This document shows, in pieces, positions 32,601 to 42,665 of a stretch of DNA of 64,000 bases. The notes beneath the pieces are model-generated. The model was not told the origin of the DNA and searched no databases. It worked only from the letters and a program-made list of their open reading frames with translations. How positions within the stretch are numbered: position 1 is the stretch's first letter; each line of letters starts with the position of its first letter. This DNA is from Saccharomycopsis crataegensis. Taxonomy: Eukaryota; Ascomycota; Saccharomycetes; Ascoideales; Saccharomycopsidaceae. The position numbers and the translations under genes were made by a program. Where the stretch lies: positions 434,001 through 498,000 of the forward strand of contig NW_027043829.1 of assembly GCF_037102585.1 (NCBI RefSeq). The letters are read 5' to 3'.

Positions 32601-33751
32601 AAGACGAAAAAAAAGAGAGAAAGAGAAGAGAAAAGGAAGAACGTCTCAAAAAATTGAAGGAAGAAATGAAACAATTGAAGGCTGGAAATACCCAAACTTC
32701 AACCCCTACCTCTTTTATCTCTTCATCAAATGGTACTCCGCTGCCTGCTCCGGTTACTCAACCACCGCCAGCTGTCCAAAATCATTCGTACAACCCATTC
32801 GCTAAGAGTGCTTCTGCTACTCCTGCTAGTACCCCTGCTCCGGCTACTGCTCCTTCTCCTATTGCTACCCCACAGCCTCCAAAGGAATCAGTTTCAACAT
32901 CGTCTGGTAGTTCTAATCCATTCTTCCGTCCACCACCACCAGTTGTTGATCCTAAGAAGGAGGAAAAGAAACCAGAAGTTAAGAAAGAATCATCACAGCC
33001 ATTCGATATTAACAAAGCTATCGCTCAAAAGCATCGTAGATTTGATAATGATAGTGATGATGGATGGGGTGATGGCGAGGATGATAAGGGTGACGAAGAT
33101 GAGGAAGATTTACCAATTAGAAGTAAAGGTAATAATGGTTTAGGTAGCTTGCTCTTTGGTGGATCCCCTGCCCCGCAATCTGCTACTCCACCCCCTGTTG
33201 CTGCTGCTCCACCAGCTCCACCAGCTCAACAGGCACCGGTCGCTCCTCCTATCCCTGTTGCTCCACCTTCACCAATTGTGGTGCAACAACAAGATATTCC
33301 TGCATCACCAGCTTTATCGGACGCTTCTGATTTATCATTACCAGACTCTGTTGAATCATTTGAAGATGCTGTTGAATCCAATTCTCCAGGAATTCCATAT
33401 GGCGCTCCACCGCCAATTCCAGGTACCGAAGCACCATCGGCTCCATTTGGAGCACCTCCTCCTCCCCCAGCTCCTTCTACTGAGTCACCATCTGCTCCAT
33501 TTGGTGTACCACCACCACCACCACCTCCTCCTATGGCTGCTGCTCCATCTCTTCCTGCATCAGGGCCTTTCAGTGCCCCACCACCACCTCCTCCTCCACC
33601 TGCATTGTCTAGTACTCCTACTGGTGGCGCACCTGCAATGCCACAAATGAATGCTTTATTTGCGCAAATTACTGGTGGCAGATCCCTAAAATCTGTTCCT
33701 AAGGACGAAATGCATGTTGTGGAAGGTACCGTTGGTAAGGTCTTGGATTGA
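29663..33751 (+). CDS. PAN1: PAN1, EH-domain endocytic scaffold
   Basis: Protein of 1362 residues, the core of the Pan1-End3-Sla1 endocytic coat and an Arp2/3 activator. Order of parts: long repeat LR1 (about 25-150) of Gln-rich units with the core PQxTG; EH1 (about 152-258); LR2 (about 285-390) with more PQxTG units; EH2 (about 412-510); coiled coil (about 575-770). A Ser/Thr-Pro region follows, then an acidic patch, a Lys/Glu-rich helix (about 935-1010) and a proline-rich tail (about 1165-1320). A WH2-like motif (NALFAQITGGRSLKSV) lies near the end. The PQxTG repeats fit the LxxQxTG phospho-sites of Ark1/Prk1 kinases loosely. S. cerevisiae Pan1 is 1480. Confidence 0.95.
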   Translation: MYPYNNFGGFQNSQFSNGYPQNQNQQQQQPMNGFQTSFQPQATGFQQPQVTGFQQPQATGFPQGFNTGFQTSFQAQPTGFQTFQPQQQQPPASFQAQPTGGFGFPGTSFNQAQPTGMTAQPLVSQPTGFNAYGDTFLKAQPTGYASKPINDELKLPNTRLSFVTMEQQQKYEKLFLKSVPRGERSISADIARKILLKSQLPASTLSQVWALADTNKAGSLLFPEFVLALHLCNVVLHGDKLPVVLPPKIKNEVTSYVDEISFSVPDPSERSNNAFVQDEQQQKPSTGLMQINPTGFQPQATGFQQAPMTSFQPQVTGFQPQVTGLPNTSFQPQMTGMQPQNTGFLPPTSFQPQITGLQPQQTGYLMSQPTGQIGLVPQKTGVVTAGLQAMQSQFMGNGQSQNFQLSSNQIGNVNEVLTKSEIHVFSNIFKQHSKSGYLEAAAAIEVFSKSGLARQFLEQIWTLADINNKGKLTREEFIVAMKLIYNKLAGIPIPVRLPPELVPQSSRIIDDVKSSLKSYSSSGNTLGGKKKSTDAARFKNDDSAIHYSSSARHKKPSKAPVSANSSYSNDVSSSASGEELINQLKKSIREKEIILQALDAKEDEANLENHKQQSYDEAEISNLKHRIKDVQNDINKIPDNNNMFSATTMNTKDELLKKLNYLTAKVPDLISSIQLTDKEINSMKIELFKSDLLKKNPNSSFGINNVDPNDKKALLRARINALTNKNSGAESNDLLLSNEINRLNQESLQQQQIIGDIEGSIRDLESSLENNLKSMYGAQDQVGFEKWEQGVGISESVNSFISELKNGNFSSYPSTSTYNPSSAPATPNVATKVTSTVAKKPAAKKPAARTPEERSAYIKEQAAKRMAEKLAKFGLRSSVASSSPSTTSTPLRSETSSPVNGSLSTQRAVATQPVAVVQPVAPVTQPAATEEDESSDESDDEEYQELLREKQRLEQEKIEKEKAAAAAAAAMTTPAKKLEKDEKKERKRREKEERLKKLKEEMKQLKAGNTQTSTPTSFISSSNGTPLPAPVTQPPPAVQNHSYNPFAKSASATPASTPAPATAPSPIATPQPPKESVSTSSGSSNPFFRPPPPVVDPKKEEKKPEVKKESSQPFDINKAIAQKHRRFDNDSDDGWGDGEDDKGDEDEEDLPIRSKGNNGLGSLLFGGSPAPQSATPPPVAAAPPAPPAQQAPVAPPIPVAPPSPIVVQQQDIPASPALSDASDLSLPDSVESFEDAVESNSPGIPYGAPPPIPGTEAPSAPFGAPPPPPAPSTESPSAPFGVPPPPPPPPMAAAPSLPASGPFSAPPPPPPPPALSSTPTGGAPAMPQMNALFAQITGGRSLKSVPKDEMHVVEGTVGKVLD

Positions 33752-34124
33752 TTTGGTATTTTTTTTTTCTTTTTCCACTTTGTTTTTCTACTATTTTTTT
33801 TTTTCTGTTTGAAGATCTTACAAATTACTTGATCGAAAACCATCGTTATGTTCATACTTTTCTTCTATTGTTTACTTTTCTAAAAATATGATTGATATCA
33901 TGTTGAGACTCAATTAAGGTGATTTATCTGTAGCGGTATCATATATTTAGGGTCCTGTACCCCCTTTAATTTTCACCACCTTGATTGGTCAGGCCTCTGT
34001 TACCCTGCACAAAATAATTCAACACCCCAGAGAAAAAACTGAACAAATCAAAGCTTCTTAAAAAATCTAATAGATGAAGGACGAGTTCAAATTTATAACG
34101 TAACTACAGAACCCATATCTCAAA
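33752..34124. promoter_or_regulatory. PAN1 3' flank and ATP5 promoter
   Basis: 373 bases with T tracts after PAN1, then an ATP5 promoter with a HAP-type CCAAT box (33982-33989) and a CCCCT stress-type element near 33959. Confidence 0.6.
33982..33989 (-). promoter_or_regulatory. CCAAT box (Hap2/3/4/5) of ATP5
   Basis: TGATTGGT matches the HAP consensus TNATTGGY, 136 bases before the ATP5 start. HAP control is usual for respiratory genes in yeasts. Confidence 0.55.
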
Positions 34125-34742
34125 ATGGCTTCCCGCATGTTCATCAGATCTATGGCCTCAGCTGCCAAGTCCGTCAAGCCACCAGTGCAATTGTTTGGTT
34201 TGGAAGGTACCTACGCTTCTGCTCTCTACAGTGCTGCTGCTAAGGACTCCTCTATTGAGGCTGCTGGCAGATCTTTGAAGAGTGTCACTTCTTTGTTGGG
34301 TGCTGACGCTAAGGTTGGTGAAATTATCGCTAACCCAGCTCTCTCTTTCGAAGACAGAAAATTCGTTGTTGAAACTCTTTCCTCCAAGACCGTTGGTGAC
34401 AAGTCTGTCACCAACTTGTTGAACGTCCTTGCCGAAAACAACAGATTGAACTTGTTGCCAAGCGTTATTAGCCAGTTCCAAGTTTTGGAAGATGCCCACA
34501 ACGGTATTGTTGAAGCCGTCATCACCTCTAGTAAGCCATTGGAATCCAAATACTTGAGAAAGATCCAATCTGCCATCTCTGGTTCTACATTCGTCGGTGA
34601 AGGTAAGACTTTGAAGTTGGTTAACAAGATTAACCCAGAAATTTTGGGTGGGTTGATTGTCGAAGTTGGTGACAGAACCGTTGACTTGTCTGTCAGTGGT
34701 AAGATTACTAAGTACAACCAAATCTTGAGTGAAGCCATCTAA
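34125..34742 (+). CDS. ATP5: ATP synthase subunit 5 (OSCP), mitochondrial
   Basis: OSCP subunit of 205 residues, which links the F1 head to the peripheral stalk of ATP synthase. S. cerevisiae Atp5 is 212 residues and aligns along its length. Residues 1-17 are a basic/hydroxylated presequence. The mature part starts near PPVQLFGLEGTYASALYSAA. The conserved C-terminal strand (GGLIVEVGDRTVDLSVSGKI) closes the protein. The codon usage is highly biased, as expected for an abundant protein. Confidence 0.97.
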   Translation: MASRMFIRSMASAAKSVKPPVQLFGLEGTYASALYSAAAKDSSIEAAGRSLKSVTSLLGADAKVGEIIANPALSFEDRKFVVETLSSKTVGDKSVTNLLNVLAENNRLNLLPSVISQFQVLEDAHNGIVEAVITSSKPLESKYLRKIQSAISGSTFVGEGKTLKLVNKINPEILGGLIVEVGDRTVDLSVSGKITKYNQILSEAI

Positions 34743-35177
34743 GTTCAATTTTGAAATGGAATCAAAAATAAAAAATCATGAAAATCCTTACAACGACGTC
34801 ATAATGCAAAATATATTATCTCATACTAGCTGGCTATTTTAAAGCAAAGGAGATTGTCGTTTTTGAATGTTGCTTAATGTGTTTTGTTCGGTTATCGCAA
34901 ATATTCAATATTATAGTACGTACACTCAAATAAAAACTATTAAAAAATTAATCAGCGGAGTATGGGTGAATTGTAGATTTTGAGTAGCTAAAAAGGGAAC
35001 TCGAAATGGTGAGATACATTGTAATGGGATCCGAGTAACAAGTGTTCTTAATGTTCAAGTTATCTTCTTACAACTTGTACCAAGTTTTTTTTAAATATCG
35101 TTGGCAAGGAGAGAAAAAAAAAATCTATATATTTAGTCCTAAAAAACTATAATAAAAAATAAACTTATAATACAAAA
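34743..35177. other. Convergent 3' region, ATP5 / RTP1
   Basis: 435 AT-rich bases between two convergent genes. No frame, repeat or site stands out. Confidence 0.6.
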
Positions 35178-38100
35178 TCACTCAGTATCACCAAAAATGC
35201 TTTGTTTGAAAATTTCCTTGATCGCAGATAAGGTGTCACCAGCTTGTTCTCTGATCAATAAATCATCATCCTTTTCCTGTGCATATGCCAATAATATGAT
35301 GATTTTCTTACCGTAACCTTTTGGAAACTCTTTCAAATCAATCTCTGAATAAACCACGCTATGAAGTAATTTTATGGCCCCCCTACGCATCGAGACCTCG
35401 TCTTCTGTGTCCTTTAATTCAAATGTTAAAATCCCAATAACGAGATCTAAAGTGTCCTGGAGATACTCATTTACCCCATTTAAGTTTATTCTGAAGCATG
35501 ATTCAAGAAGTGAAAGTGCAGACACACGAATTCCATTACTAATCTTTGGTGTCTCTTTTGGGGGAACTTTGACTAAATTGATAGTCGTATGACAAACAAG
35601 TTTGGTCAACTTTGAAGGAAACAATAATGAAGAATGACGATTCGAATAATCAGAATATAAAGGATTCAGTTCATATTTCAAAAGCAAAGCATTTATAACT
35701 TCCCCAATTTTTAAAATTGTGTCGGTGTCATACTCGTCATTTCCATCCCTTTGTGTACCGTAAATTTCTAAGAGTACTGGAAGTGCAGTTTCAAGGTCGA
35801 ATTGCAAAAGTGTAGCTAAGCCCTTAATTGAACTCAAATAAATGAAAGGGTCTGTATTTTGAAGTTGTTCCAAATAAATTTTGATCCCCTGTTGCAACGT
35901 CACAATCTTAGATTTTTTGAAAATAAGCTCATTAATAAGTTGAAGACCATGCACTCTAACGGGTACGATCTTGTCGTTTAAATATTTCATGGCCTTTTCA
36001 TAACCTTTCAAATCATTCTCGTATTTCTGTTGGATTTTATTGAGCTTAATAATCGTTTCTTTTTGTGAAAGTTCATCATCATTAATATTTTGCTCAAATT
36101 TATTGTTTATATCCTTGAGATCTTGAATTGCCTGCTTTAAGCTGGCTATTGACGCAGAAAGCGACTCATTATTTTGGCCAATCAAGTTGAGTTTATCCAT
36201 TATAGAATCAAGTTTTTCGATAATTGCAGTTTCAATCAACTGATAGGAGCTATTCTCTGATAGTATCGATGAAAGAAGTTCCAAAGTAATTGTCAATACT
36301 GTGTCATCATTATTTCCCGAGTCATCTTCCACCAGTAAATTCTTAGTTTTTTCGTTTATCTCATCTACTTCATCATCAGAATCAACCTCTTCTTCGTTAT
36401 TTGCATCCATAACTTTGGCATTATCATTGGATTTATAATTGGCTAACACAGCATCCACAATTTCTAAAATCTCAGTCATATTTTTATTGTTGTTAATTTG
36501 ATCCTTGAACTTTAATGACATACTTTGTAACAACCTAAGATTTATTAACATTTTGAAATAACCAACAGCTTCTTCCTCCTCCTCTCCAATAAATAGTTTT
36601 TGTGAGATACCATCGCCATCTTTTAAAAGCCATCTCTTCAATATTAGAATGAAAAGTTCTTGTATCACTGAATCATCAACCTGTTCAAGAATAATAAGGT
36701 ACAAGTCTGTCGCCATATTTATCGAATCAAAGATCCTTTCTTTGGTAGTTTGTCCTGATTTAAACTCCTTTGTATCAAAGGATTGATACTTCACACAAAC
36801 GGATTGGGTTACCACCTCATTACTATCGTTATCATGATCGTTAAACTCTAAGTCAAATATCCAGGGAAAGTTATTCAAACCGATTAGTAGGTTATCTAAA
36901 ATTGACAGTAGGAGCCGCACTTTCGAGTCACTCGTCACCAAAGTAAAATATAATTTAAATATTTCCAATATTAATTCCTTATTATTCGTTAAGCTTTTCT
37001 GTTGTAAAAATATTAAGTAGTTCCACAAACATATAGTCAAGTCATTTTTCAGGAATAGGGAATCAAGAACCTGGTTATCGCTATTATTCTTGGTGATTGA
37101 GAATATCACATTTAACAAATTATCAAAATCTCTACCTTTGATCATTATATCTCCATCTTTATACACTTGCTTGTTAAAATTTGGGCGAAGCGCAACATTA
37201 CAACGGTACCATATCTTAACAAAGTAGAAATCTTGAACAATTCTTGGGTTTCTTTTGAACAATGACTCGATAAAATTGACACACACTGATGCGAGGATCG
37301 GACGATTCACCAAAATAAGAATGTTATACATTTGACTAGAAATGTTGTTGAAATATTCAACAGTCGACACTTTCGATGGCTTGTTGAGTAAAATTCTGTT
37401 GACATGACCGACCTTCTCCACATTGACATCTTCATTATATCTCATGCCGGTTAGGAATTCAATAAGTGAGATCACGCCTGACGTTTTCCTTCTTAATGGC
37501 AAATAGGTCATCTTCTCAAGACAAACAGCCTTAAACCATGGAGCCACATTTGTAGGATTGACAAGCAAAGAATAGAGCTCAAATAGTTCAAAAGTTGGCG
37601 AAATGCTTTCAATTCTGTCATATAAATTTTCCCAATTAGATGGTTTGCCAGTGATATCAGGATTGTATATGACATATAGAGCGCAAATTAACAAATCACT
37701 AAAGCCCATCCCTTTAAGTAAAAGTTCTTTTACGTCATTAGCTCCATCTGAGTCTTCAAAAACCACAAGAAATTTATTCATGATCAACATTAATAATTCA
37801 AACCTTTCTCGATCGTTCTTTATTCTGAAAATTTTAACCGCCTTGAATCCCTTCTTATCCTTTTTAAACTCGTTTAATCTTCTCTTTTCCAAAGAAATTC
37901 CAATATTATTTGGTAACGCTGAATATATGCCTTCGACTATAATCAAGTTTAAAAGATGCCCGAAAGTCTTCATATCATGCAAAGAAATCATCAACGTTTC
38001 CCCGTACTTGTTCTTGAACTTTGGTTTGTCCTTCATGGTAAGCTTTTTGATCTGGATCAATTTGTGTAAAAGAAACTTGATAACAGAAACCCGCTTTTGG

Positions 38101-38372
38101 AATTCTTCGTCTCTCTCGCACTGGTTTTGAAATTTGACAACAACATCTTTCAAAGAGAACGGAATAAAATTTGTTTCATCATCTATGTCCTTGTCTATTT
38201 TTGATATTCTTTCGTACAATATGTTGATGGTATCGTTCTGGTTATTGTCCTCAATTTTAAAAATTTCGGTCAATTGGATAAAAAGTAAGTCTAGCGGCTT
38301 TTTGGAACTAAATCTAGGAGCCACTAAACCTTTCAATTTCTTTGGAATATGTTTCTCCGATTCCTCGGCCAT
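35178..38372 (-). CDS. RTP1: RTP1, RNA polymerase II assembly and import factor
   Basis: Helical-repeat protein of about 1064 residues, homologous to yeast Rtp1 and animal TANGO6. It helps assemble Pol II and bring it into the nucleus. The C-terminal third carries the family's conserved block, with KYLNDKIVPVRVHGLQLIN, then SSIKGLATLLQFD, and a final HEAT-like domain near the end. An acidic stretch lies in the middle. An ATG at 38489 would add 39 basic residues, but a TATA box (TATAAA, minus strand, 38498-38503) lies only about ten bases upstream of it. Transcripts should therefore start downstream, and I choose the second Met (MAEESEKH) at 38372. Confidence 0.87.
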   Translation of the reverse strand: MAEESEKHIPKKLKGLVAPRFSSKKPLDLLFIQLTEIFKIEDNNQNDTINILYERISKIDKDIDDETNFIPFSLKDVVVKFQNQCERDEEFQKRVSVIKFLLHKLIQIKKLTMKDKPKFKNKYGETLMISLHDMKTFGHLLNLIIVEGIYSALPNNIGISLEKRRLNEFKKDKKGFKAVKIFRIKNDRERFELLMLIMNKFLVVFEDSDGANDVKELLLKGMGFSDLLICALYVIYNPDITGKPSNWENLYDRIESISPTFELFELYSLLVNPTNVAPWFKAVCLEKMTYLPLRRKTSGVISLIEFLTGMRYNEDVNVEKVGHVNRILLNKPSKVSTVEYFNNISSQMYNILILVNRPILASVCVNFIESLFKRNPRIVQDFYFVKIWYRCNVALRPNFNKQVYKDGDIMIKGRDFDNLLNVIFSITKNNSDNQVLDSLFLKNDLTICLWNYLIFLQQKSLTNNKELILEIFKLYFTLVTSDSKVRLLLSILDNLLIGLNNFPWIFDLEFNDHDNDSNEVVTQSVCVKYQSFDTKEFKSGQTTKERIFDSINMATDLYLIILEQVDDSVIQELFILILKRWLLKDGDGISQKLFIGEEEEEAVGYFKMLINLRLLQSMSLKFKDQINNNKNMTEILEIVDAVLANYKSNDNAKVMDANNEEEVDSDDEVDEINEKTKNLLVEDDSGNNDDTVLTITLELLSSILSENSSYQLIETAIIEKLDSIMDKLNLIGQNNESLSASIASLKQAIQDLKDINNKFEQNINDDELSQKETIIKLNKIQQKYENDLKGYEKAMKYLNDKIVPVRVHGLQLINELIFKKSKIVTLQQGIKIYLEQLQNTDPFIYLSSIKGLATLLQFDLETALPVLLEIYGTQRDGNDEYDTDTILKIGEVINALLLKYELNPLYSDYSNRHSSLLFPSKLTKLVCHTTINLVKVPPKETPKISNGIRVSALSLLESCFRINLNGVNEYLQDTLDLVIGILTFELKDTEDEVSMRRGAIKLLHSVVYSEIDLKEFPKGYGKKIIILLAYAQEKDDDLLIREQAGDTLSAIKEIFKQSIFGDTE

Positions 38373-38497
38373 AGTTTTACCCCCGTAAATGGCTCTATTC
38401 CTCCAAGACTTCAACCAGGGAATACTTTTTTTTTTTTTCAATTCATTTTGCCGCTCAAACGTTCGGAGATGTCTGCATGATGATTGCATAATTGTAC

Positions 38498-38503
38498 TTT
38501 ATA
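38498..38503 (-). promoter_or_regulatory. TATA box of RTP1
   Basis: TATAAA on the minus strand, about 125 bases before the preferred RTP1 start. It decides between the two candidate start codons. Confidence 0.45.
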
Positions 38504-38825
38504 AATAACAATTGTTATTTAATTAAGGTATCAATAAAGAATTTATTAAAGGTTAATAGTATAAAAGATGAGAGTCATGTAGCTAAAAAAGAATATTATA
38601 AAATAGCAGTCAAAATTTTGAGGAAGGATTAATTTGGATGAAGGGGAACAAATAAAAAAAAAATCTATTATTGAAAGAAGTACTCGAAGAAGTAAGAACA
38701 AAAAGTCGTAATTTGAGGCCAGTGGTATATCTTAGCCAATGAAATTGAGTATTTCCATACTCACACTGCCATTTTCAAGCATCAATTCAAATATGAAAAC
38801 AATGCAGTGAATAGTCGCATAACTT
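38504..38825. other. RTP1 upstream region and WSC 3' flank
   Basis: About 320 AT-rich bases with both neighbours on the minus strand. Nothing recognisable. Confidence 0.5.
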
Positions 38826-40325
38826 TCACTTCACTCTGTCCTTGAATAGGTCATCATCACTATCATTGATAATAGATTGAGAGCCAAGAACATGGGCAGC
38901 AGCAGTATTTGTGTTGACATTTGTCAAACCACTAACACTACTAATTACACTATATCTATCTGGATTAGTAACCCTTAAGCCAGGAGCACCACCTGCCGCA
39001 GCGAGACTAGTGGTAAGGAGTTCATTTGGATCAGAAAAGTTGAAGACATCTATATCTTCCTCTTGTTCAGCTATGCCACCTCCTAATACAGCGTTGGTAT
39101 TATCGTCGAAAGATAAATCCCTTGACAAACCTGAATCATTCACCACTGTTCCGACCGAAGGATCTTTTTGATGGCCGCTCGTATTGGGGCTGGTGGAGCT
39201 TAACAATGGAGAATTCGTCCTTATACCCAATCCATCATTAAAGTTGAATCTACTACTTGGATTTCTTGAGAAATTTGAAGCGCCTGCTGAAGTGTTGTTG
39301 CCATCACCAGTTGAACCAATCACTGGTCCAAACTCTGCATCTTCATCATCCACAGGATCATGCAAATTACTGAATCTTTTCTTTTCTGGGTATCTTCCTG
39401 AATGGTTGTTGGCGATCATTGTGGCTGCAATGGCTGCATTTTGAGTTTTTTCTAAATTTTTTGATTTCATACGCTGTCTCCAAATAAACAACAATACTGC
39501 CAAAAATATTAGCACAGCTGCAATCGATCCGATGGTAATCCCTGCAATAGCGCCCTTCGCTAAACCATTGGAGGATTTATTTTTAGAGTTTGTCTCTCCA
39601 GCCAGAGAGCTAGAGGTGCTAGAAGTCGCTGGAGCAGTATAAGTGACATAGACATTAGAATAACTTAATGTGGTTTTGATAACCGTAGCTGACGTTATTG
39701 TTCTGCCATCGTTAGTACTGACGGCAAATGATGTGGTCTCAATAGTGGAAGGGGTTGCAAGAGATGATGAGCTCATAACACTATGGGATGAAGTTGAAGT
39801 TGAAGTTGAAGTTGTACTAGAGGAGGAGGAAGAGCTAGACCTAGAGCTAAGTGAGCTTGAAGATGACGTTGTCGCGCTAGTTATTGAGGAAGATGAAGTT
39901 GATGCTGATGTTGATGCTGATGCTGATGCTGAGGACAATAAGGATGATGCAGATAAGGAGCTCAGTGAGGACGATGACAGTAATGATGAACTTGATTCGC
40001 TATCACCATCGGAGTAGACAGAATAATAATCATCTCCACCACAAGTATCCTGTGGGTAACCCAGACATGAGGTGTCACAATTCAGCTCAGAAGAAGATGA
40101 AGTAGAAGGAGCAGAGTTTGAGCAAAGACAGGTAGAACCGTCAATCATCGCAGCGTATGAGTAGCCACTGCATTTATTGGTGCAGTAACCTTCACTTTGA
40201 TAAGTGTATGATGTTCCAGTTCCCGAAAATGCTGATTTTGGATAGCATCCCAAATAGGTGAAAGTTGATAAGGCTTTCTGAAGCTGTAGTAGCATAAAGC
40301 ATATGAATAAAGCTTTAGAATTCAT
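38826..40325 (-). CDS. WSC1: WSC-family cell-wall integrity sensor
   Basis: Type-I membrane protein of 499 residues that senses wall stress and signals through Rom2-Rho1 to Pkc1. Residues 1-20 are a signal peptide. The WSC domain (about 21-105) has the expected eight cysteines, with the YLGCY start and the CSGYSYAAM and CLCS blocks. A Ser/Thr mucin-like stalk (about 110-245) is probably O-mannosylated. One membrane segment follows at about 255-279, with flanking WRQRMK. The cytoplasmic tail of about 215 residues ends in an acidic/basic tip (DSDDDLFKDRVK). It belongs with Wsc1-3, and which paralogue is not decidable. Confidence 0.92.
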   Translation of the reverse strand: MNSKALFICFMLLQLQKALSTFTYLGCYPKSAFSGTGTSYTYQSEGYCTNKCSGYSYAAMIDGSTCLCSNSAPSTSSSSELNCDTSCLGYPQDTCGGDDYYSVYSDGDSESSSSLLSSSSLSSLSASSLLSSASASASTSASTSSSSITSATTSSSSSLSSRSSSSSSSSTTSTSTSTSSHSVMSSSSLATPSTIETTSFAVSTNDGRTITSATVIKTTLSYSNVYVTYTAPATSSTSSSLAGETNSKNKSSNGLAKGAIAGITIGSIAAVLIFLAVLLFIWRQRMKSKNLEKTQNAAIAATMIANNHSGRYPEKKRFSNLHDPVDDEDAEFGPVIGSTGDGNNTSAGASNFSRNPSSRFNFNDGLGIRTNSPLLSSTSPNTSGHQKDPSVGTVVNDSGLSRDLSFDDNTNAVLGGGIAEQEEDIDVFNFSDPNELLTTSLAAAGGAPGLRVTNPDRYSVISSVSGLTNVNTNTAAAHVLGSQSIINDSDDDLFKDRVK

Positions 40326-41052
40326 ATTGGTGTTTCTTTGTTTTCGGTTTTCGGCTTTTCTATAAATATATTAAGGGAAAACCAACGTTTGGAAATAAAG
40401 AATGAAGGGATGAGAAATTAAAAGAAACAGCAAACAAACAAAAAAGCAGATTAATAGAACTATTAACCAAAGATGAATAACAAACGAGCGTAATAATTTT
40501 TCCGGTAAGCCTAGGTAAAATTCTTTGGAATTTATCTTTTAGGTCCTCATTTACAAGACTGTATTCTGGCCAAACGAGCTGTTTCCAGATGAATGTTTCT
40601 TGTCGTGTTCCAGGCACACACACACACACACACAAGCAGTTAGTATTATTCCGGAAGAATAAAGAAGAATTGTATATAGCACAAAGCACCCTGGATGTTT
40701 CTTATAAACTGAAGTGCTGGCAAATGGATAACTAATATCCTTTATTTCTCTCCTATTTACCCAAATGTCGTAAAAAAAACAAAAGGAAAAAAAAAAAAAA
40801 AGAAAAAGCAAACATTAAGCTTTCTCACGTGTGCTCCATTTACACGGTTCCGCATTTCCCCTTTTCTGATGTGGAATGCTGATTGTTAAGGTTTACAAAC
40901 AGTATGCAAATTTCATTCTACTCATGGTTCTCGACCAGCCTCTCAAGAACTATTTCTAAGAAGCAGCGCCTATCCCGTGATGACCTGTTTATTTTTTGGA
41001 AATGTTGTTTATTCATACAATTCCTACACAAATGTAATAACTCCAGATGCTT
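40326..41052. promoter_or_regulatory. WSC promoter region
   Basis: 727 bases upstream of WSC, with a (CA)10 repeat at 40615-40634, an A tract near 40789 and a CACGTG E-box at 40826-40831. No gene is seen. Confidence 0.5.
40615..40634. repeat. (CA)10 microsatellite
   Basis: Ten CA units in the WSC promoter. Confidence 0.95.
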
Positions 41053-41723
41053 CTATCTTATGAGCTCGTTCTGTTGATGTATCAAACGCCCATCGTAACA
41101 ACCCCCCAGGGAAGAATTCAGTAGCTCATTCTGTCCACTGTTTCCTTCTGAGTAAATTTTCTTGTCTTTCCGGGACAACATACCTTTCAATGTGAATATA
41201 TGGTACTTGAAGCTGAACAGACTCAGTGTGTTGGTAACATCAGTGAGAGTCTTAGTATCTTGTGTATCTTCCAAACTGTTATTTTCACTTTCGATAATAT
41301 TTTCTTCAGTCTCTAAGTCCAGAGGTGGATCGGATGGAATCTCAGCCATATTGCTCTTGGATATCTGGTTTAAAGGTGAAGAAACGAGACAATAAGTTCT
41401 ACAGATACATCTCTTATCGATTCCTCCTTTCTGACAACTAAGGCATCTCATAATTCTATCATCATAATGCCCTTTAAACTTCCCCCTTTTGATCAAGTAT
41501 AGCGGAATGCTATTTTCTGAATTCATCACTTCTGGAGCATCTTCTAAATCACTTTTTTTTTCATGGTTATAGTTCTCCTTAATTCTAACGACAACTTTCC
41601 TATTCACCTGCTGGCTGCTTTCAAATTGAATCTTTGGTGATTGCGTAATGGGTTTCAATTTGACAGCATCTTGTGTTTTTTTATCTTTGGGCGGGTTGTT
41701 GATGAGTGCTGCTTCTTTTTCGC

Positions 41724-41775
<52 letters not shown>

Positions 41776-41934
41776 GAGCATCATTTGCATTCCCAAAGTG
41801 TTCTCATTATTCCTTTCCACATTTTTAAAGGAAACCTCGAGGATTTTTGGAATTCCATTCTCTTCCCAGGCAGACTGACTCTTGTATTCCAAAATATCGG
41901 TGGCGTCTTTCCCCCTTGACACGGGCCTTTCCAT
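41053..41934 (-). CDS. Unrecognised protein with poly-Asp tract and Cys cluster
   Basis: Frame of 293 residues from an ATG at 41934. It has a run of about 17 Asp (near 53-70) coded by an ATC/GAT microsatellite (about 41726-41776). A basic segment leads into a small Cys cluster (CLSCQKGGIDKRCICRTYC, about 165-185). Acidic and Ser/Thr-rich stretches flank it. The Cys spacing is too irregular for a known zinc finger. The frame stays open for about 28 codons upstream of the ATG with no other ATG, so an upstream exon is possible, though I found no convincing splice pair. I cannot assign a function. It could be a fast-evolving, lineage-restricted gene. Confidence 0.55.
41726..41776. repeat. (ATC)n trinucleotide repeat, coding poly-Asp
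   Basis: About 17 tandem ATC units (GAT on the coding strand) inside the unknown 293-residue gene; likely length-variable. Confidence 0.9.
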
Positions 41935-42665
41935 TTCAACGTTTTCTATTAGATATTTATCAGAAAGTGTTTTTTCGTGAATAAAGCTGCTAGATTTGAT
42001 AGAGTGTTTCTATTCATTATCCACAAAAGACGCTAATTTGTCTTGCGGTGATTTTGCTTTATCAGCTCCAAGAAGAGTTTTTTTTACCTGAAATAAATGA
42101 TAAGTGACTGAGGCTGAAATTAATTCAATTTTAATTTATCAACACGGTATGGATATATTTATATATATTCCCATTAAAAAATTTACTTTTTTTTCTTACT
42201 TATTTCCATCCTCCCATTTCAAGCAAGTAATGAAGGAAAAAAATGAACAGATTGCGTAGTGAGTGCCACAAAACTCCTAATAATAATGCATGTTGGAAAA
42301 AACACAAACAAAAATGCATCTCACAAAAATTATAAATAAAGCTACGAGCAATCACATCATAAAGTCATTAAAATTCATTATCTTAGAATATATACATCTA
42401 AGAGATTTATAATTGAAACCCCGAAAAACTTCCAATGATTTAAAAAAAAATGAAAAAATGAAATCAACAAGTAACCAGTAACAAGGAACAAGAAAAAAAA
42501 AACAATGCAAACGTTATGGAAAAAAGAAAGTCTAGTGAAATCAAATCAAAAATTCCATTACACATATAATACATTCGGTATCAGAGAAAACAAGGAAAAA
42601 ATCACGTCTTCTGAGAAATAAATCAAACAATTATGCAACAATATCTTTATGAGAAAAAGTATCAT
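41935..42665. other. Intergenic, unknown gene / SLX8-like
   Basis: 731 AT-rich bases with both neighbours on the minus strand. Many short A runs, no convincing frame, and a TATA-like stretch at 42155-42165. Confidence 0.5.
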
